Shown here piece after piece: positions 22,101 through 32,185 of a stretch of 64,000 nucleotides of DNA; positions within the stretch are counted from its first letter, which is position 1, and each line of letters begins with the position of its first letter. Both the position numbers and the translations under genes were made by a program. Under the pieces are notes generated by a model that searched no databases, was not told the origin of the DNA, and was given only the letters and a program-made list of their open reading frames with translations. Location of the stretch: positions 6,668,922 to 6,732,921 of the forward strand of contig NC_092678.1 in assembly GCF_964355755.1 (NCBI RefSeq), read 5' to 3'. Source of the stretch: Antedon mediterranea. Taxonomy: Eukaryota > Echinodermata > Crinoidea > Comatulida > Antedonidae.

Positions 22101-23206
22101 TCACAACTTTTGTTCTCAAATTTTTCAACATAGATATGTCCTTGTCCGGTAGACTGAAGTTGGAGATCTTGAAAAATTATATTAATTTTTATGCAATATA
22201 ATATTTAGTATGAAATTATATCGTTCAAAAAATGATCAGATGTTTTACAGTAGAATCTGCCTATTTATGGGACACTTCCTACTGTATGAAATAATATGAG
22301 GCGAAATATATATTTTAACACTGAAATCAACCCTTGTTTAGAGGAAACCCATATTAAGGGCCATGAAATAAGTGAGGGGATATGTTTTATAATACTGTAC
22401 CAACCCTTATTCAGCGAATCTCCTATTGAGGGGGCATTATCTCATGAAACAAACGAATGCAAGGTTTTAACACTACGATCCACCTCTATTTGGGTAACTT
22501 CCTAGCATAAGGGGACAATTTGTTGGCGCCAAAGGTGTTTTGTTAATAAACATTTAAAAATTAATTACTTACCGAAGCTCATTGGAACTTCAACATACCA
22601 GCCAAGATTAAGTGAATGTTTCTGAAATTCCTCAGCACATTCATTGTCCAAAAAGTCACCTTTAATCGCAAGAACTTCATCATCTCCATTGTAGTCAACA
22701 TCAGTCGAACATGAATCACGAAATGTATGATTGATAAAATCTGGCAGACTATCACCAGCTATTGGTGACCGTAAAAGCAAGTGTACAAATATTCTATCTG
22801 CTGACGGGAACTCAATTGGGTTGAGCGGAACGACTCGCATCGGAAAACTTGTATTGCTGATAAGTTTACCAAATGGATTATCCAGCTCAAATGCCCAAGA
22901 CCGAATTTTAGCAGTTTGTTGGTCATCATTAGCTAAGTTAGTGCTGCTAGCGAACGACCGCACACTAATTCTAACTAAGTACGCATCACGTACTCTGCTA
23001 GGCCGTAGCATATGGTTGACATGTGGCAGCTGGAACTGCTGCTCCACCGTCCTGCCGCGGGAGGCTGAAAACAATGACCGCGTACATAGGTCTAACCGAG
23101 GCCTAGCCAAAAAGCACTTAGTATTTGTAGAATTATAATCACAAACATACCTCCTCATCGAAATTGGTGACTTTAATTGTCGAAGTACAGGATACAAACG
23201 AAGCAT
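16127..23206 (-). CDS. FAM185A: FAM185A homologue, complete 7-exon gene
   Basis: Exons in order are 23,206-22,573, 22,167-22,058, 20,928-20,836, 19,874-19,694, 18,310-18,215, 17,915-17,781 and 16,251-16,127. Their phases join into 457 codons plus TGA. All borders are GT-AG except intron 2, which has a GC donor (AAG|GCAAGT). The body after about residue 90 is a run of short beta-strand-like repeats such as LQLQSTGQGHIYVEKF, NISIVKSLLGNVSLTANNNG and GSLYSEVTSGLLDVYAIRHK. This is the DUF4097/putative-adhesin beta-solenoid pattern of FAM185A. The first about 50 residues are rich in Arg, Ser and Leu with few acids, resembling a mitochondrial presequence; mitochondrial location is therefore inferred. 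The molecular function is not known. It is somewhat longer than I expect for the mammalian protein. The minus-strand AATAAA at 16,049-16,054 is a plausible poly(A) signal. Confidence 0.88.
16258..16530. repeat. 93-bp tandem repeat, three copies, FAM185A intron 6
   Basis: The unit starts TTGGCACCATGGTATATAAT and recurs at about 16,258, 16,351 and 16,444, immediately next to the last-exon acceptor (16,252-16,253). The first two copies are nearly identical. The array may push the branch point or duplicate the acceptor-proximal intron sequence. Confidence 0.9.
17512..17600. repeat. Imperfect palindrome related to the 93-bp repeat
   Basis: AATAATGAATGTTTTATATG on the left pairs with CATAAACATTCATTATTTG on the right, around a central AGGTGAAATTTTCACCT hairpin. 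The right arm is an inverted piece of the 93-bp unit at 16,258. It lies in FAM185A intron 6. Confidence 0.65.
17955..18140 (+). repeat. tRNA-derived SINE, FAM185A intron 5
   Basis: The head carries an A-box-like TGGTATAATGG and a B-box GGTTCGACC (18,024-18,032). The tail has the CACTATAGGCAAGACACTTT segment shared with the next SINE. The two copies have different heads but a similar tail domain. Confidence 0.6.
18440..18610 (+). repeat. tRNA-derived SINE, FAM185A intron 4
   Basis: A B-box GGTTCGAATCC lies at 18,489-18,499. It is followed by a conserved SINE tail with TTAGGCAAGATACTTTACTT and TTGTATAAATGGGTACTTGG. Confidence 0.6.
18640..18965 (+). repeat. Dispersed repeat, copy 1 of a family also at 58.9 kb
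   Basis: The segment from TTTTGTATCATCATTGTAAA to TTTAGCCTTCAGGCTAACAT matches 58,862-59,380 in the opposite orientation. The second copy has extra AT-rich sequence in the middle. It ends in a TTATTATTATTAT stretch like a retroposon tail. Confidence 0.7.
19030..19345. repeat. GC-richer unclassified insert, FAM185A intron 4
   Basis: A locally GC-rich block (GAGCGCCCCTGCCCACCGAT, GACCCGGAGGGAGAGTACCC) is followed by an AT-richer tail ending AACAAGTAACAAGTAAGTAA. It is probably a retroposon fragment, but it was not identified. Confidence 0.35.
19921..20199. mobile_element. MITE with about 24-bp TIRs, FAM185A intron 3
   Basis: The left end TACCAGGGGTGGATTGCTAT AAA is mirrored by TTTATAGCAATCCACCCCTG GTA at the right. 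The element is about 279 bp. A CAGGGGTGG terminus is typical of hAT-like elements, but I could not see a clean 8-bp target duplication. Confidence 0.75.
20455..22510. repeat. Scattered copies of a GGGACAC-type repeat
   Basis: Segments around 20,480-20,620, 21,140-21,325, 21,855-21,900 and 22,250-22,515 share motifs of the form CCTATTAATGGGACAC and CCCCTTAATAGAGG. Another copy is at 63,690-63,850. They are degenerate members of one genome repeat, in FAM185A introns 1-3. Confidence 0.6.
21327..21855. mobile_element. 529-bp TIR element, GC-rich, FAM185A intron 2
   Basis: The 16-bp ends CCCCATCTCACTAGAA and TTCTAGTGAGATGGGG are perfect inverted repeats. The interior is unusually GC-rich for this window, with several GATCGG/CCGATC motifs and near-terminal GTCCTGGATC/GGATCGCCATTGTCCT similarity. 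It holds no transposase. It sits inside a GGGACAC-type repeat, so it inserted later. Superfamily unknown. Confidence 0.7.
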
Positions 23207-24305
23207 TATAGATCTTAGGTCGAAATATATAATTAACAGTTAAAAATAATTATTTTTGTTGACAATCGCTTCCACACATGTGCTGCATGTAAAATTAAAA
23301 CGTGTCAAGTGTTGTGAATTGTGATTAACGAATCTGATTGGTTAAAATCCAACTCAAGTACTGTATAGTACGGTAGCCCATAAGTGCCAAGGCAAAATAT
23401 TCAAAAAATCACGAAAAAGGTACAATTTTAATTAAAACATTGGACACAAAATACGCATGCAGAACTATTTAGTATTTGATTTTTTTTATTCATAGACATC
23501 TGTAACCGTATTATTCGAAAAACCCCCACGGGGTTGGGTATATTATTATTATCTATTCGTAAACACGAAAGAAAACCCCAGAATTTACAGTTGTCAAACG
23601 CGATGAATCACAGTGGAAGGAAACAAAGAAGCTGGGTTCATTATTAGGAGATGCCGTTAATTCAAAGCGTGGGTGTTTATTTGAATAAATACAGTACATT
23701 CATATTTCAACCAATACCAATCAATCAAAATTAATTTATTCCATAAAACTAAGGATATGTACACAAATGTCATTAAAAAGTTATGGAAAAGGGAACTCAA
23801 AATAAACAAAGCTTTTTACTTTAGTCGAGACCCCACCCAAGATAATCAACATTCATGTTTTGTTCAAATCGCACTAGGATTTTTAACACGTGACCTTTTT
23901 ATAGGTTCTACAAACATAGACATTGAAAGTATTCGGTTTTTTTTTATAAAATAGACCACTAGGGTTTTTATAAAAAAAATATTTCAGAGAACTTAACAAC
24001 AATTTACTTACATAATTTACGTACATAATATATACAGTACCACAATTAATAGGCCATATACAACAACGTGATTGGTGATATTTGTTTAGATTGAATACTT
24101 TTTATTACCATTTACTTAAGGTGCATCATCTATGTGTTTCAATTATGCGTTTAAAATATGCACATGAGAGTCTCAATTCAATTTATTTAACCACGGACAG
24201 GAGGCCCAGATCAACACATGGTTGTTCTTCCCTGGGGCCGTGCATATACACAACAAAAATTCAACAATGTTTTTACAATTTCTTACCTCAATATGCAAGG
24301 CTAGG

Positions 24306-24908
24306 TTTTCACGCTGCTGCTCTAGCCCGCTACGTCACACGAGATGACTCATTAATTAGATGAAATCAAGCAGCAGTTATAGTACTACACTTTGACATTT
24401 TTGTTAAAATGGAAACTCCACTATAATTTATAGGTAGCAGCTGCATTTCTGGTATTTATGAGTCCCATGACAATACTGTATTTCGCTGTCAGATAATCAT
24501 TGAATTATTATCAAAACAGTCCATGAAAGTTTTTGTTTGTAATATGATACTTCACACTTGAAGTATCTAAGGCGGGATGAAGTGACCCCCAGACTTGACC
24601 TTAGCAATAAAATAAACTAAATTGAGTCTGTTTCATATCAAAGTTATTCACTTCTGTAACAAAATTCACATTATAGAAGGAGAAAAGAAACGTTTAATTA
24701 TAACTCAAAAACCACATTGTCTGACAGTATTTTTTTATTTTAATTACATTTGTTTCAGGTAAAATAACTATTACTGTATGTGACAATAAAATGACACATT
24801 CAAAAACAAATTTGAAATAAAAAATATTTTTCAGAGGGACAATATATCTTTAAAACTGTTACGTCAATAAGCGAGCAGCGTTTTTTGTAAGAAATATTTC
24901 TTGTTTAT
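24306..24908. repeat. Interspersed repeat, copy 1 (second copy splits gene B)
   Basis: It starts TTTTCACGCTGCTGCTCTAG and ends GCGAGCAGCGTTTTTTGTAA. It matches 29,948-30,335 closely, but carries about 230 bp extra (24,608-24,845) that belongs to a different dispersed repeat. Between 23,207 and 24,300 no gene was seen; 23,207-23,400 should hold the FAM185A promoter. Confidence 0.8.
24728..24850. repeat. TTTGCTTTAAATTACA dispersed repeat
   Basis: A recurrent block has a TTTAAATTACA-like start, a TTTCAGGTAAAA motif, then CACTAAAATGGCATATTCAA-like sequence and a GGGGGACAATATATC end. Members lie near 14,683, 18,378, 19,380-19,450, here, 27,750-27,870 and 31,625-31,775. It was not identified. Confidence 0.5.
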
Positions 24909-25050
24909 ATTCAGTCTTAGAAAAGGCGGAACAACATTTAAGTAACTATGCCTAGAGTGGAATGTATCATTACAAAATTTAAATATATTATTTACTTTAG
25001 TTAGGAGTTAAATTATGAAGAATGTTATATACAAGTATAAGATTATTTAC

Positions 25051-25680
25051 AGTTTGCATTTTCACATAGGACCCGTGAACAGGAACAGGTTGAGAATATG
25101 CACCCCAGTTGCTCTGAACCACCATGTGCAGTTTGCATTTCACATAGGACCCGTGAACAGGAACAGGTTGAGAATATGCACCCCAGTTGCTCTGAACCAC
25201 CATGTGCAGTTTGCATTTCACATAGGACCCGTGAACAGGAACAGGTTGAGAATATGCACCCCAGTTGCTCTGAACCACCATGTGCAGTTTGCATTTCACA
25301 TAGGACCCGTGAACAGGAACAGGTTGAGAATATGCACCCCAGTTGCTCTGAACCACCATGTGCAGTTTGCATTTCACATAGGACCCGTGAACAGGAACAG
25401 GTTGAGAATATGCACCCCAGTTGCTCTGAACCACCATGTGCAGTTTGCATTTCACATAGGACCCGTGAACAGGAACAGGTTGAGAATATGCACCCCAGTT
25501 GCTCTGAACCACCATGTGCAGTTTGCATTTCACATACGACCCGTGAACAGGAACAGGTTGAGAATATGCACCCCAGTTGCTCTGAACCACCATGTAAAGT
25601 TTGCATTTCACATAGGACCCGTGAACAGGAACAGGTTGAGAATATGCACCCCAGTTGCTCTGAACCACCATGTGCAGTTT
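25051..25680. repeat. 78-bp tandem repeat, eight copies
   Basis: The unit begins CACATAGGACCCGTGAACAG and the copies are nearly identical (one TACGAC variant, one GTAAAG variant). Since 78 is divisible by three, long open frames appear on both strands. It lies just past the 3' end of gene A and is most simply a young minisatellite. Confidence 0.93.
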
Positions 25681-25737
25681 ACTTCTTCTCAATAATCTCA
25701 TCTCTGAAAAAAATAAATAAGGAAAACAATAAAAACA

Positions 25738-26932
25738 TTAAATGTTAATGTGGTCCTGTCCAAAATAATAAATAATGTTATGTATGTAAATAATATTGAT
25801 TATATATATTGATATAATAATGCTTAGGTTTGATGTTAAGCTGGGGGTGATTGGATGATGACCACGTGAACAATGATGATGATGAGAAGGGTGGCATTGG
25901 ATGAGGACAATTTGTAATTGCATAGACGCTCCATCACACGCATGTGTGCCACTGTTAAAAAAGGTGAAAATGATGATCAAGCTCAGCAAGTATACTTACT
26001 TGGCACGCCTCTGGTAACAAAATACAGCAAGACAAATGAAGCCTATCAACAAAACTCCTGTACTAACATAAGGGGTTATCAATACTGCTTTTGTCACCAG
26101 CACTTTTCCCTTCAAAGCAACATCGCAACTTTGTTCATTCGTATAATTTCCCTTACATTTCGTACCTGCGCATTCAGACTCCCGTACCACATCACGTGAC
26201 CTTACGCGTTTCGTTGCATTTTCACAAGATGACCATTCAGTCCATGTACTCAGTTGACAATCAACATTCTTGCATTCACAGCACTGACCACTAAAGGACT
26301 TTAGACAATCACAACCTTTTTCTGTTAGGGTCCCTTCATTGTAGCAAACGCGGTTGCAGGATCGGTTATCACTGGTTCCTTCGAAGCATAACCCGCACGC
26401 TTCAGTGACGTTCCTGATCCTGAATTGAGTGCCGAATAGACCACATTCGTGTGTACATTCAGACCAATCACCCCAATCACTATACTGGCAGTCACTGTAC
26501 TCCACTTCACATGACTGGTTTTCGAAGGTGATCGAGTTCCAATGGTCTGCATCCAATATCTGTCTCAAGCACATTTCTTACCCTATACCGAGTCCCATTT
26601 TCTCCAAGTTCTTCAGAATGACAGGAGAACCAAACCCCCCATTCAGTGTACGTACAGTCAATGAATTGTTCTATACATGATTGAAATTCAACGATAGGTT
26701 GACAGCATTCAGACGGTTCGTTTTCTCCACGTTCTTGTGAATGACACGCAGACCAATTACTCCAATCAATGTATGTACAATCGCTTTCCGTTTTTGTTGC
26801 TTTAGCTTTCCCTGAGAAAAATCCTCCAAGGAAACCAACTCCTAACAATATTACCAACAAAATTCCTATTCCTACTTTCGTAGTAGTGTCAACGTCTTTA
26901 TTAGGCCTGTCGGTTTCTTTATTATCCGCCAT
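25738..26932 (-). pseudogene. TSR membrane protein A, frameshifted
   Basis: Exon 1 (26,932-26,000) opens with a 20-residue polar stretch and a helix (GIGILLVILLGVGFLGGFF). Two TSRs follow, then a one-base frameshift near 26,533 within GAACTCGATCACC. The reading continues in the next frame (25,996-26,574) with a TSR (DCQYSDWGDWSECTHEC), an EGF-like knot (CYNEGTLTEKGCDC), a final TSR (STWTEWSSC) and a membrane helix ending CYQRRA. A phase-2 donor (AA|GTAAGT) leads to exon 2 (25,951-25,738), which starts GTHACDGASMQ, similar to the DGASQE tail of E and F. TSR1 also lacks about a dozen residues between GEN and the CCQP segment. The frameshift could be real decay or an assembly error. Compared with E it has fewer TSRs. 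Confidence 0.75.
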
Positions 26933-27021
26933 GGTGCAATGAAGTGCGTATAATTACAGGTTAATTCACAATATATTGATGAAGTGTAATGATAATGTGT
27001 GTGTAAACGAACATTAACGAG

Positions 27022-27066
27022 TATTATATACGGTTGATACAGGTTTATTGTTAAAAGGAAATTCCC
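27022..27066 (-). promoter_or_regulatory. Gene A promoter block
   Basis: On the sense (minus) strand, a kB-like GGGAATTTCC (27,057-27,066) is followed by AACAATAAACC (27,042-27,052) and TATATAA (27,024-27,030), about 92 bases before the ATG. The same order is kept in B, C and D. Confidence 0.55.
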
Positions 27067-28079
27067 AGTTTGACAAAGATATTACACAATTATAGCAAGA
27101 TCAATGACAGCATCTAAAAATAAATACCATATCACCTGCCAGCGACAATTCTTTTTCTATACAAACGTTTACAATTAAGGAATATTATAAGGAGCCTTTA
27201 TCAATTGTTGTTATTCATGAGTCAAAAAATTGAAAAACCTGATAACTATTAATAGACAAAATGTAATAAAATGTCACTGAACTAGAGGAGAGAAGAGCCT
27301 ATCGACCTACTTATACATGGGTTGACACACCCGGGTTGACATGGGTTCGGTGAGAATTACATTCATGGAAATTGCGGGGTAATAATTGGTCAGGGTAGTT
27401 TGGGGTTTTAATCAATCTTACAGACAAAAAAAACAGATGAATGATTAGTAACTGAGGCAACACTAAAAGTACAGTTTTTGTAAACACAATAATTGATCTC
27501 TTTTCATACATGACATCACACACAGGTCTCATCAAAAATAAATTTCATACAATTATGGACTTCCCTGAAAGAGTGAAATTCCACTCTTCCGTAAAGTAAT
27601 TAGTATTGAGATGGTAAATATTTAATAAGGAGTCAGATTTATTTTATTTTAAAGATGTATATGTAAAACCTGAACAAATGTTTTCACTTATAAAATAACA
27701 AAATAAATTGTTAAATTCAACACAAAAAAAACCCATTGGCTAGCAGCCAATTTGACATTTTTTTGCTTTAAATTACAGTTTTTTTTCAGGTAAAACTTTT
27801 TTTTTCGATCTAATTTTGTGGATAACTATTATATGACATTAAAATGCCATATTCCACAAAAAGGTCAATTTCTAGAAAAATCCGGTGTCATTTCGAAGAC
27901 GCTGCAATCCATTTTTTGTACTACTGAATTCCAACATGACATTTGTCCAGTATCATAGAGATTCTATATTACAGTGTCACATATATTATATCATGAAGTT
28001 TGGCTTATACCCAATGATACAGGCATCACATGTGATATGTGATGCTGTGGTAATGAATTTGCTCTATTGATACAGGAAA

Positions 28080-28945
28080 CAAATATAAAAGTTCTACAAT
28101 ACTAAGCATCGGCTAGATGTATGTTTTGTTTTTGTTTTGTTTGTTTTTTATTATCATAACTACAACAGCACCTGTACCGGTATTTGTTTTTCTATTATGT
28201 TGACATACAAAAGACACAAATAGAAATTTGTGTAATAATACAAAACACTGGGTTTTTACAACATATTTTCAGTACTGACGCAATGATCTAAACACGTTAT
28301 AATTTCTTGTTATTTCTTTTGATGTATTACTATAATAGTAATAATACCATAATTGTATTATGCAAGCCTTTAATCTGTATGTATTATACATAACCTAGCT
28401 TTTAATGTATATTTGTGTATTTAGTTGTAATCTTCTGAATTTGTATAGTATATCTTTTTTTTATATATTTTATGCCAATTTCAAATGAATTTCCATTTAT
28501 ATTTACTACGGACAACAAAATAATATCAGTATCAGTAATAGCAAAATTATAGACCATGATCATTTGAATGACTTGTACATAAAATGAGCATAAAATGGGT
28601 TTGTCAACGTTAACAAACACGTCAACATCACCGAGGAAGTGTTTTGAAAGCCCAAAGTTTTAAATCTATCAAACCAGTTTGACAAAAATGTGTGCTGTGC
28701 CCAAATATGGCAGTGATATGCTTAAACATGGTAGTGATATGTCATCTTGTCCACATGAGCACAAAACATTTTTGTCACATAAAGTTTGTGTAGACAGAGC
28801 TTAATGTTACAATAAAAAAAGAGAAGAGAGAGCATTATAATTCTATAATAACCTTTATTATTCCAACGTATATTACACCTTACAGCATTGTTAGTTGACA
28901 ATAAATGCATCAAAGCGATTCAAACACTTTTGTCCTTTATATTAT
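28080..28945. repeat. Segmental-duplication spacer S1
   Basis: This spacer matches 33,240-33,850 (continuing at 35,628-35,760) and, in its second half, 42,015-42,430. Shared marks include CCGGTATTTGTTTTTCTATT, GTCAACGTTAACAAACACG and GACAATAAATGCATCA. These spacers lie between gene units and show that the array grew by block duplication. The stretch 27,070-27,870 is the upstream flank of A and matches 41,310-42,000 upstream of G. Confidence 0.8.
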
Positions 28946-29205
28946 TTTATAGGTATTTATTCATAAAAAACACATAAATAGTACAAACAGAAGGCAGCCA
29001 ACGGCTGAATAATTCTGCAAACAACGTACAAAGTAAAAATTCAAAAGAATTTATATATACAAGTACACAGTAAATCAAATCATTAAAATGCCGTTAAAAT
29101 TCTTTAAAATGTCAAAAGACCCAAATTCAGTCATAAACCAAGGCATTCGGTAATCATTAATTAATTCGTTATTATTAATGTTATAAACCTACAAAGTTTT
29201 AAACA
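28945..29205 (-). mobile_element. LINE 3'-end fragment (probable)
   Basis: The sequence is absent from the equivalent place beside gene C, where the flanks are continuous at 42,425. Its minus strand reads GCCGTTGGCTGCCTTCTGTT then ATGAATAAATACCTATAAAA, typical of a non-LTR retrotransposon 3' end. Confidence 0.5.
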
Positions 29206-29267
29206 TAAACATATTCTATAACTAAAATAATAATGAATTGTATCTGAAGTAAGTAAACTTAAAGTTA

Positions 29268-29652
29268 GCAATCTAAATAAGGTAATTATATTTCTAAGGA
29301 AGACATTTTTATACAGCAATCTAAATAAGGTAAATATATATTTAAGCAATACATTTTTATACAGCAATCTAAATAAGGTAAATATATATTTAAGCAATAC
29401 ATTTTTATACAGCAATCTAAATAAGGTAAATATATATTTAAGCAATACATTTTTATACAGCAATCTAAATAAGGTAAATATATATTTAAGCAATACATTT
29501 TTATACAGCAATCTAAATAAGGTAAATATATATTTAAGCAATACATTTTTATACAGCAATCTAAATAAGGTAAATATATATTTAAGCAATACATTTTTAT
29601 ACAGCAATCTAAATAAGGTAAATATATATTTAAGCAATACATTTTTATACAA
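29268..29652. repeat. 48-bp tandem repeat, about 7.5 copies, in the 3' flank of B
   Basis: The unit CAATCTAAATAAGGTAAATA plus TATATTTAAGCAATACATTT is near identical across copies. The single-copy version is present downstream of gene C (42,488-42,530), so the array expanded only at B. It stays open on the minus strand because 48 is divisible by three. Confidence 0.92.
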
Positions 29653-29831
29653 AAAGTGTATAGAGCCTTTTGTTTTATACCGGTATCTATTAATCATTTA
29701 CACACATTTGTTTGTATTGTAGGCATTATCAATTGCTAAAGGTTATGCTAGGCTGGTTGACAGTAATTAATTAATTGAAGCTGATCCTTAATCTGTCTGA
29801 ATTGACGATCAATCTGATAACATATGATAAT

Positions 29832-30975
29832 CTACATGATGATGATGTAGATAATGATGAGGATAATCTGATAATACAATGATGGTGATGATGAAGATGA
29901 TGACGTACCATCGCAATCTGGTTTCTTCGTAGGTATGTTTGTTTGTATTTTTCACGCTGCTGCTCTAGCCCGCTACGTCACACGAGATGACTCATTCATT
30001 AGATGAAATCAAGCAGCAGTATAGTACTACACTTTGACATTTTTGTTAAAATGGAAACTCGACTATAATTTATAGGTACCACCTGTTGAATCCAAAAAAC
30101 GGCTGGGAAAAGAGTCTAATGACAAATCTCAAAGCATTTCTGGTATTTATGAGTCCTATGATATTACTATAATTCACTGTCAGATAATCATTGAATTATT
30201 ATCAAAACAGTCCATTGAAGTTTTTGTTTGTAATAGGATACTTGAAGTATCTAGGCTTGATGAAGTGACCCCAGACTTGACCTTAGCAATAACAATAAGC
30301 AAGCAGCGTTTTTTGTAAGAAATATTCTTGTTTATTTTATGTTTTTAGGCAATGTGGCCAAGGATTACCCATAGTGAATTAATCACTGTCTTATCCGATA
30401 GGTGGAAAGATATTACAGCGTCGTCCTTCAACGGGTTGTACCTTGCATAATCCGCAGGTTTCTGTGACGTTCCTGATCCTGAATTGAGTTCCATCACATT
30501 CAGACCAATCACCCCAATCACTATATTGACAGTATTCTACTTCACACGACTGTTCTTCGAAGGTGGGTTGCAATATGCATTCATCTATATCATTCTCAAG
30601 TATGTTCCTACTTCTATACTGAGTTCCGTTTTCTCTACGTTCTTGTGAGTAGCACGGTGACCAAGGACCCCAATCAGTGTATTGACAATCAATGAACTTA
30701 TTACTACATGACTGTAGGTCTACTTCGGTGACATGTTTACTACATCCATTTTGCTGAACAATGTTCCTAACTCGAAATTGAGTTCCATTTTCTCCACTTT
30801 TTTGTGAATGGCATGCGCTCCAGTTACCCCAGTCACTGTACGTACAATCATTTTCCTCCCATGGTTTCCCGCAAAACATTCCTCCAACAAATCCTCCAAC
30901 AAAAACTCCTGCCACAAATAAGAAACATATTCCTGCTTTCTTTAATGTTACATTACTTTTCTTACACTCCTTCAT
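29832..30975 (-). pseudogene. TSR membrane protein B, split by a repeat insertion
   Basis: The body (30,975 to about 30,412) has a basic start, a helix with two FVGG units (GVFVGGFVGGMF), three TSRs and CGLCKVQPVEGRRCN, then runs into foreign sequence and a stop after FPPIG. The missing end lies at 29,939-29,832: NIPTKKPDC, a Ser run, then YYQIILIIIYIIIM and a stop, closely matching gene C. Between them, 29,948-30,335 is the interspersed repeat seen at 24,306. About 18 bases of the original junction are lost. The last TSR also lacks the segment between WSEC and GTQFRIRN. It may make a truncated secreted or anchored product, but as a family member it is broken. Confidence 0.8.
29948..30335. 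mobile_element. Interspersed repeat inserted in gene B
   Basis: The sequence from TTTTCACGCTGCTGCTCTAG to AAGAAATATTCTTGTTTAT matches 24,306-24,908. It separates two parts of B that are contiguous in C. No clear target duplication remains. Confidence 0.75.
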
Positions 30976-31062
30976 GGCGTAAAGAAGCTCGATTCACAAA
31001 ATTCAAGCGTAACGTAATAATGTGCAAGTACCACAAGCAGCAGTAAACGATTAATGACAGAG

Positions 31063-31104
31063 TTTATACGGTGGAAACTGGTTTATTGTTACGCCGACAT
31101 TCCA
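31063..31104 (-). promoter_or_regulatory. Gene B promoter block, degenerate kB site
   Basis: TATA-like GTATAAA (31,063-31,069) and AACAATAAACC are kept. The kB-like motif is reduced to TGGAATGTC (31,096-31,104). Confidence 0.45.
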
Positions 31105-31909
31105 AATTTGACAAAAATAGTACAGAATTACAATACTTTATTGCAACATCAAATTACGTCATCAAAAAATAAATACCAGCTATACAAATGTTTACAAAAA
31201 AGAAAAATGAAGAAACCTCATTGGCTGTGATTCCCTTCATAAAACGTTGTTTATTAATGAGTTAACAAGTTGAAAACCCTTATTTGTAGACAAAATGAAG
31301 AGGAGAAAGTTACGACTAAGGCATCTTTGTTACGGCCTTTGATAAAGCGTCAGAAAAAGATTTAATACTACACTTCGTTCACCTTTTAAAGTTAAATCTC
31401 TTGAACTCTGCCAAACAATTGATAATTTATTTCAAGAACAACTACAACAAATATTATATAAACAAAAAGATGTATCATCTCCCAAAAACATGAAATGAAC
31501 ATTAATAAAATCAGACTTTCATCAGGTCATTTTGTAGTTTTAAAAAAACACCCAAAGAATAATGTTTGCATTTATAAAAAGACACACAATAAACGGTTAA
31601 ATTCAACCCAAAACCCATTAGCTGACAGGCAATTTGACTATATTTTGCAGATTTTTCAGGTAAATAATTTTGTTTCCCATCCACTTTGTGGTCAAAGTTA
31701 ATAGCTACTTAGTAACACTAAAATGGCTGCGCTTATTCACAACATTTAAATTTTTTATGGGGGACAAAGGGAGAAGGCAGCTCAAATGAGTTATAACTCA
31801 TTGCTTTAGGATGTCACCAAGGTAAGCTTCAGTAATGTAAGCATGCCTTCATAGAACAGAATATTGACAGAAATGTTTAAATACAATATAGTTTGATTTT
31901 AAGAATAAC

Positions 31910-32185
31910 ATGTGTATGTTTCTTGCTTAGAAATATATTTACCTTATTGAGATTGCCAACTTTGAGTTTACTTACTTCAGATCCAATACATTATTATTTT
32001 AGTTATAGAATATGTTTTATGCTGAAATATAAAGGACAAAAGTGTTTGAATCGCTTTGATGCATTTATTGTCAACTAACAATGCTGTAAGGTGTACTATA
32101 CGTTGGAATAATAAAGGTTATCAAAAGAAAATAACAAGAAATTAGAACGTGTTTAGATCATTGCGTCAAAATATAGTCAAATTGT
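31910..32185. repeat. Inverted duplicate of the gene-unit 3' flank
   Basis: Read on the minus strand, this is the 28,850-28,945 spacer joined to the 29,200-29,290 flank (AACATATTCTATAACTAAAA, CTTAAAGTTGGCAATCTCAA) and preceded by AATTTCTTGTTATTTTCTTT. It is the only inverted piece of the array seen. The stretch 32,190-33,240 has no recognisable gene. Confidence 0.75.

Noticed and set aside
22731-23138. 135-codon plus-strand frame
   Set aside because: It is antisense to FAM185A exon 1.
25015-25748. Long open frames on both strands (about 187-234 codons)
   Set aside because: All come from the 78-bp tandem repeat, whose length is divisible by three. No start context, domain or splice signal supports coding.
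29268-29652. CRISPR-like regular array
   Set aside because: The units are contiguous with no spacers, in a eukaryotic genome. It is a simple tandem repeat, as are the arrays at 11,999 and 25,051.
29161-29697. 178-codon minus-strand frame
   Set aside because: It is produced by the 48-bp tandem repeat in the 3' flank of gene B.
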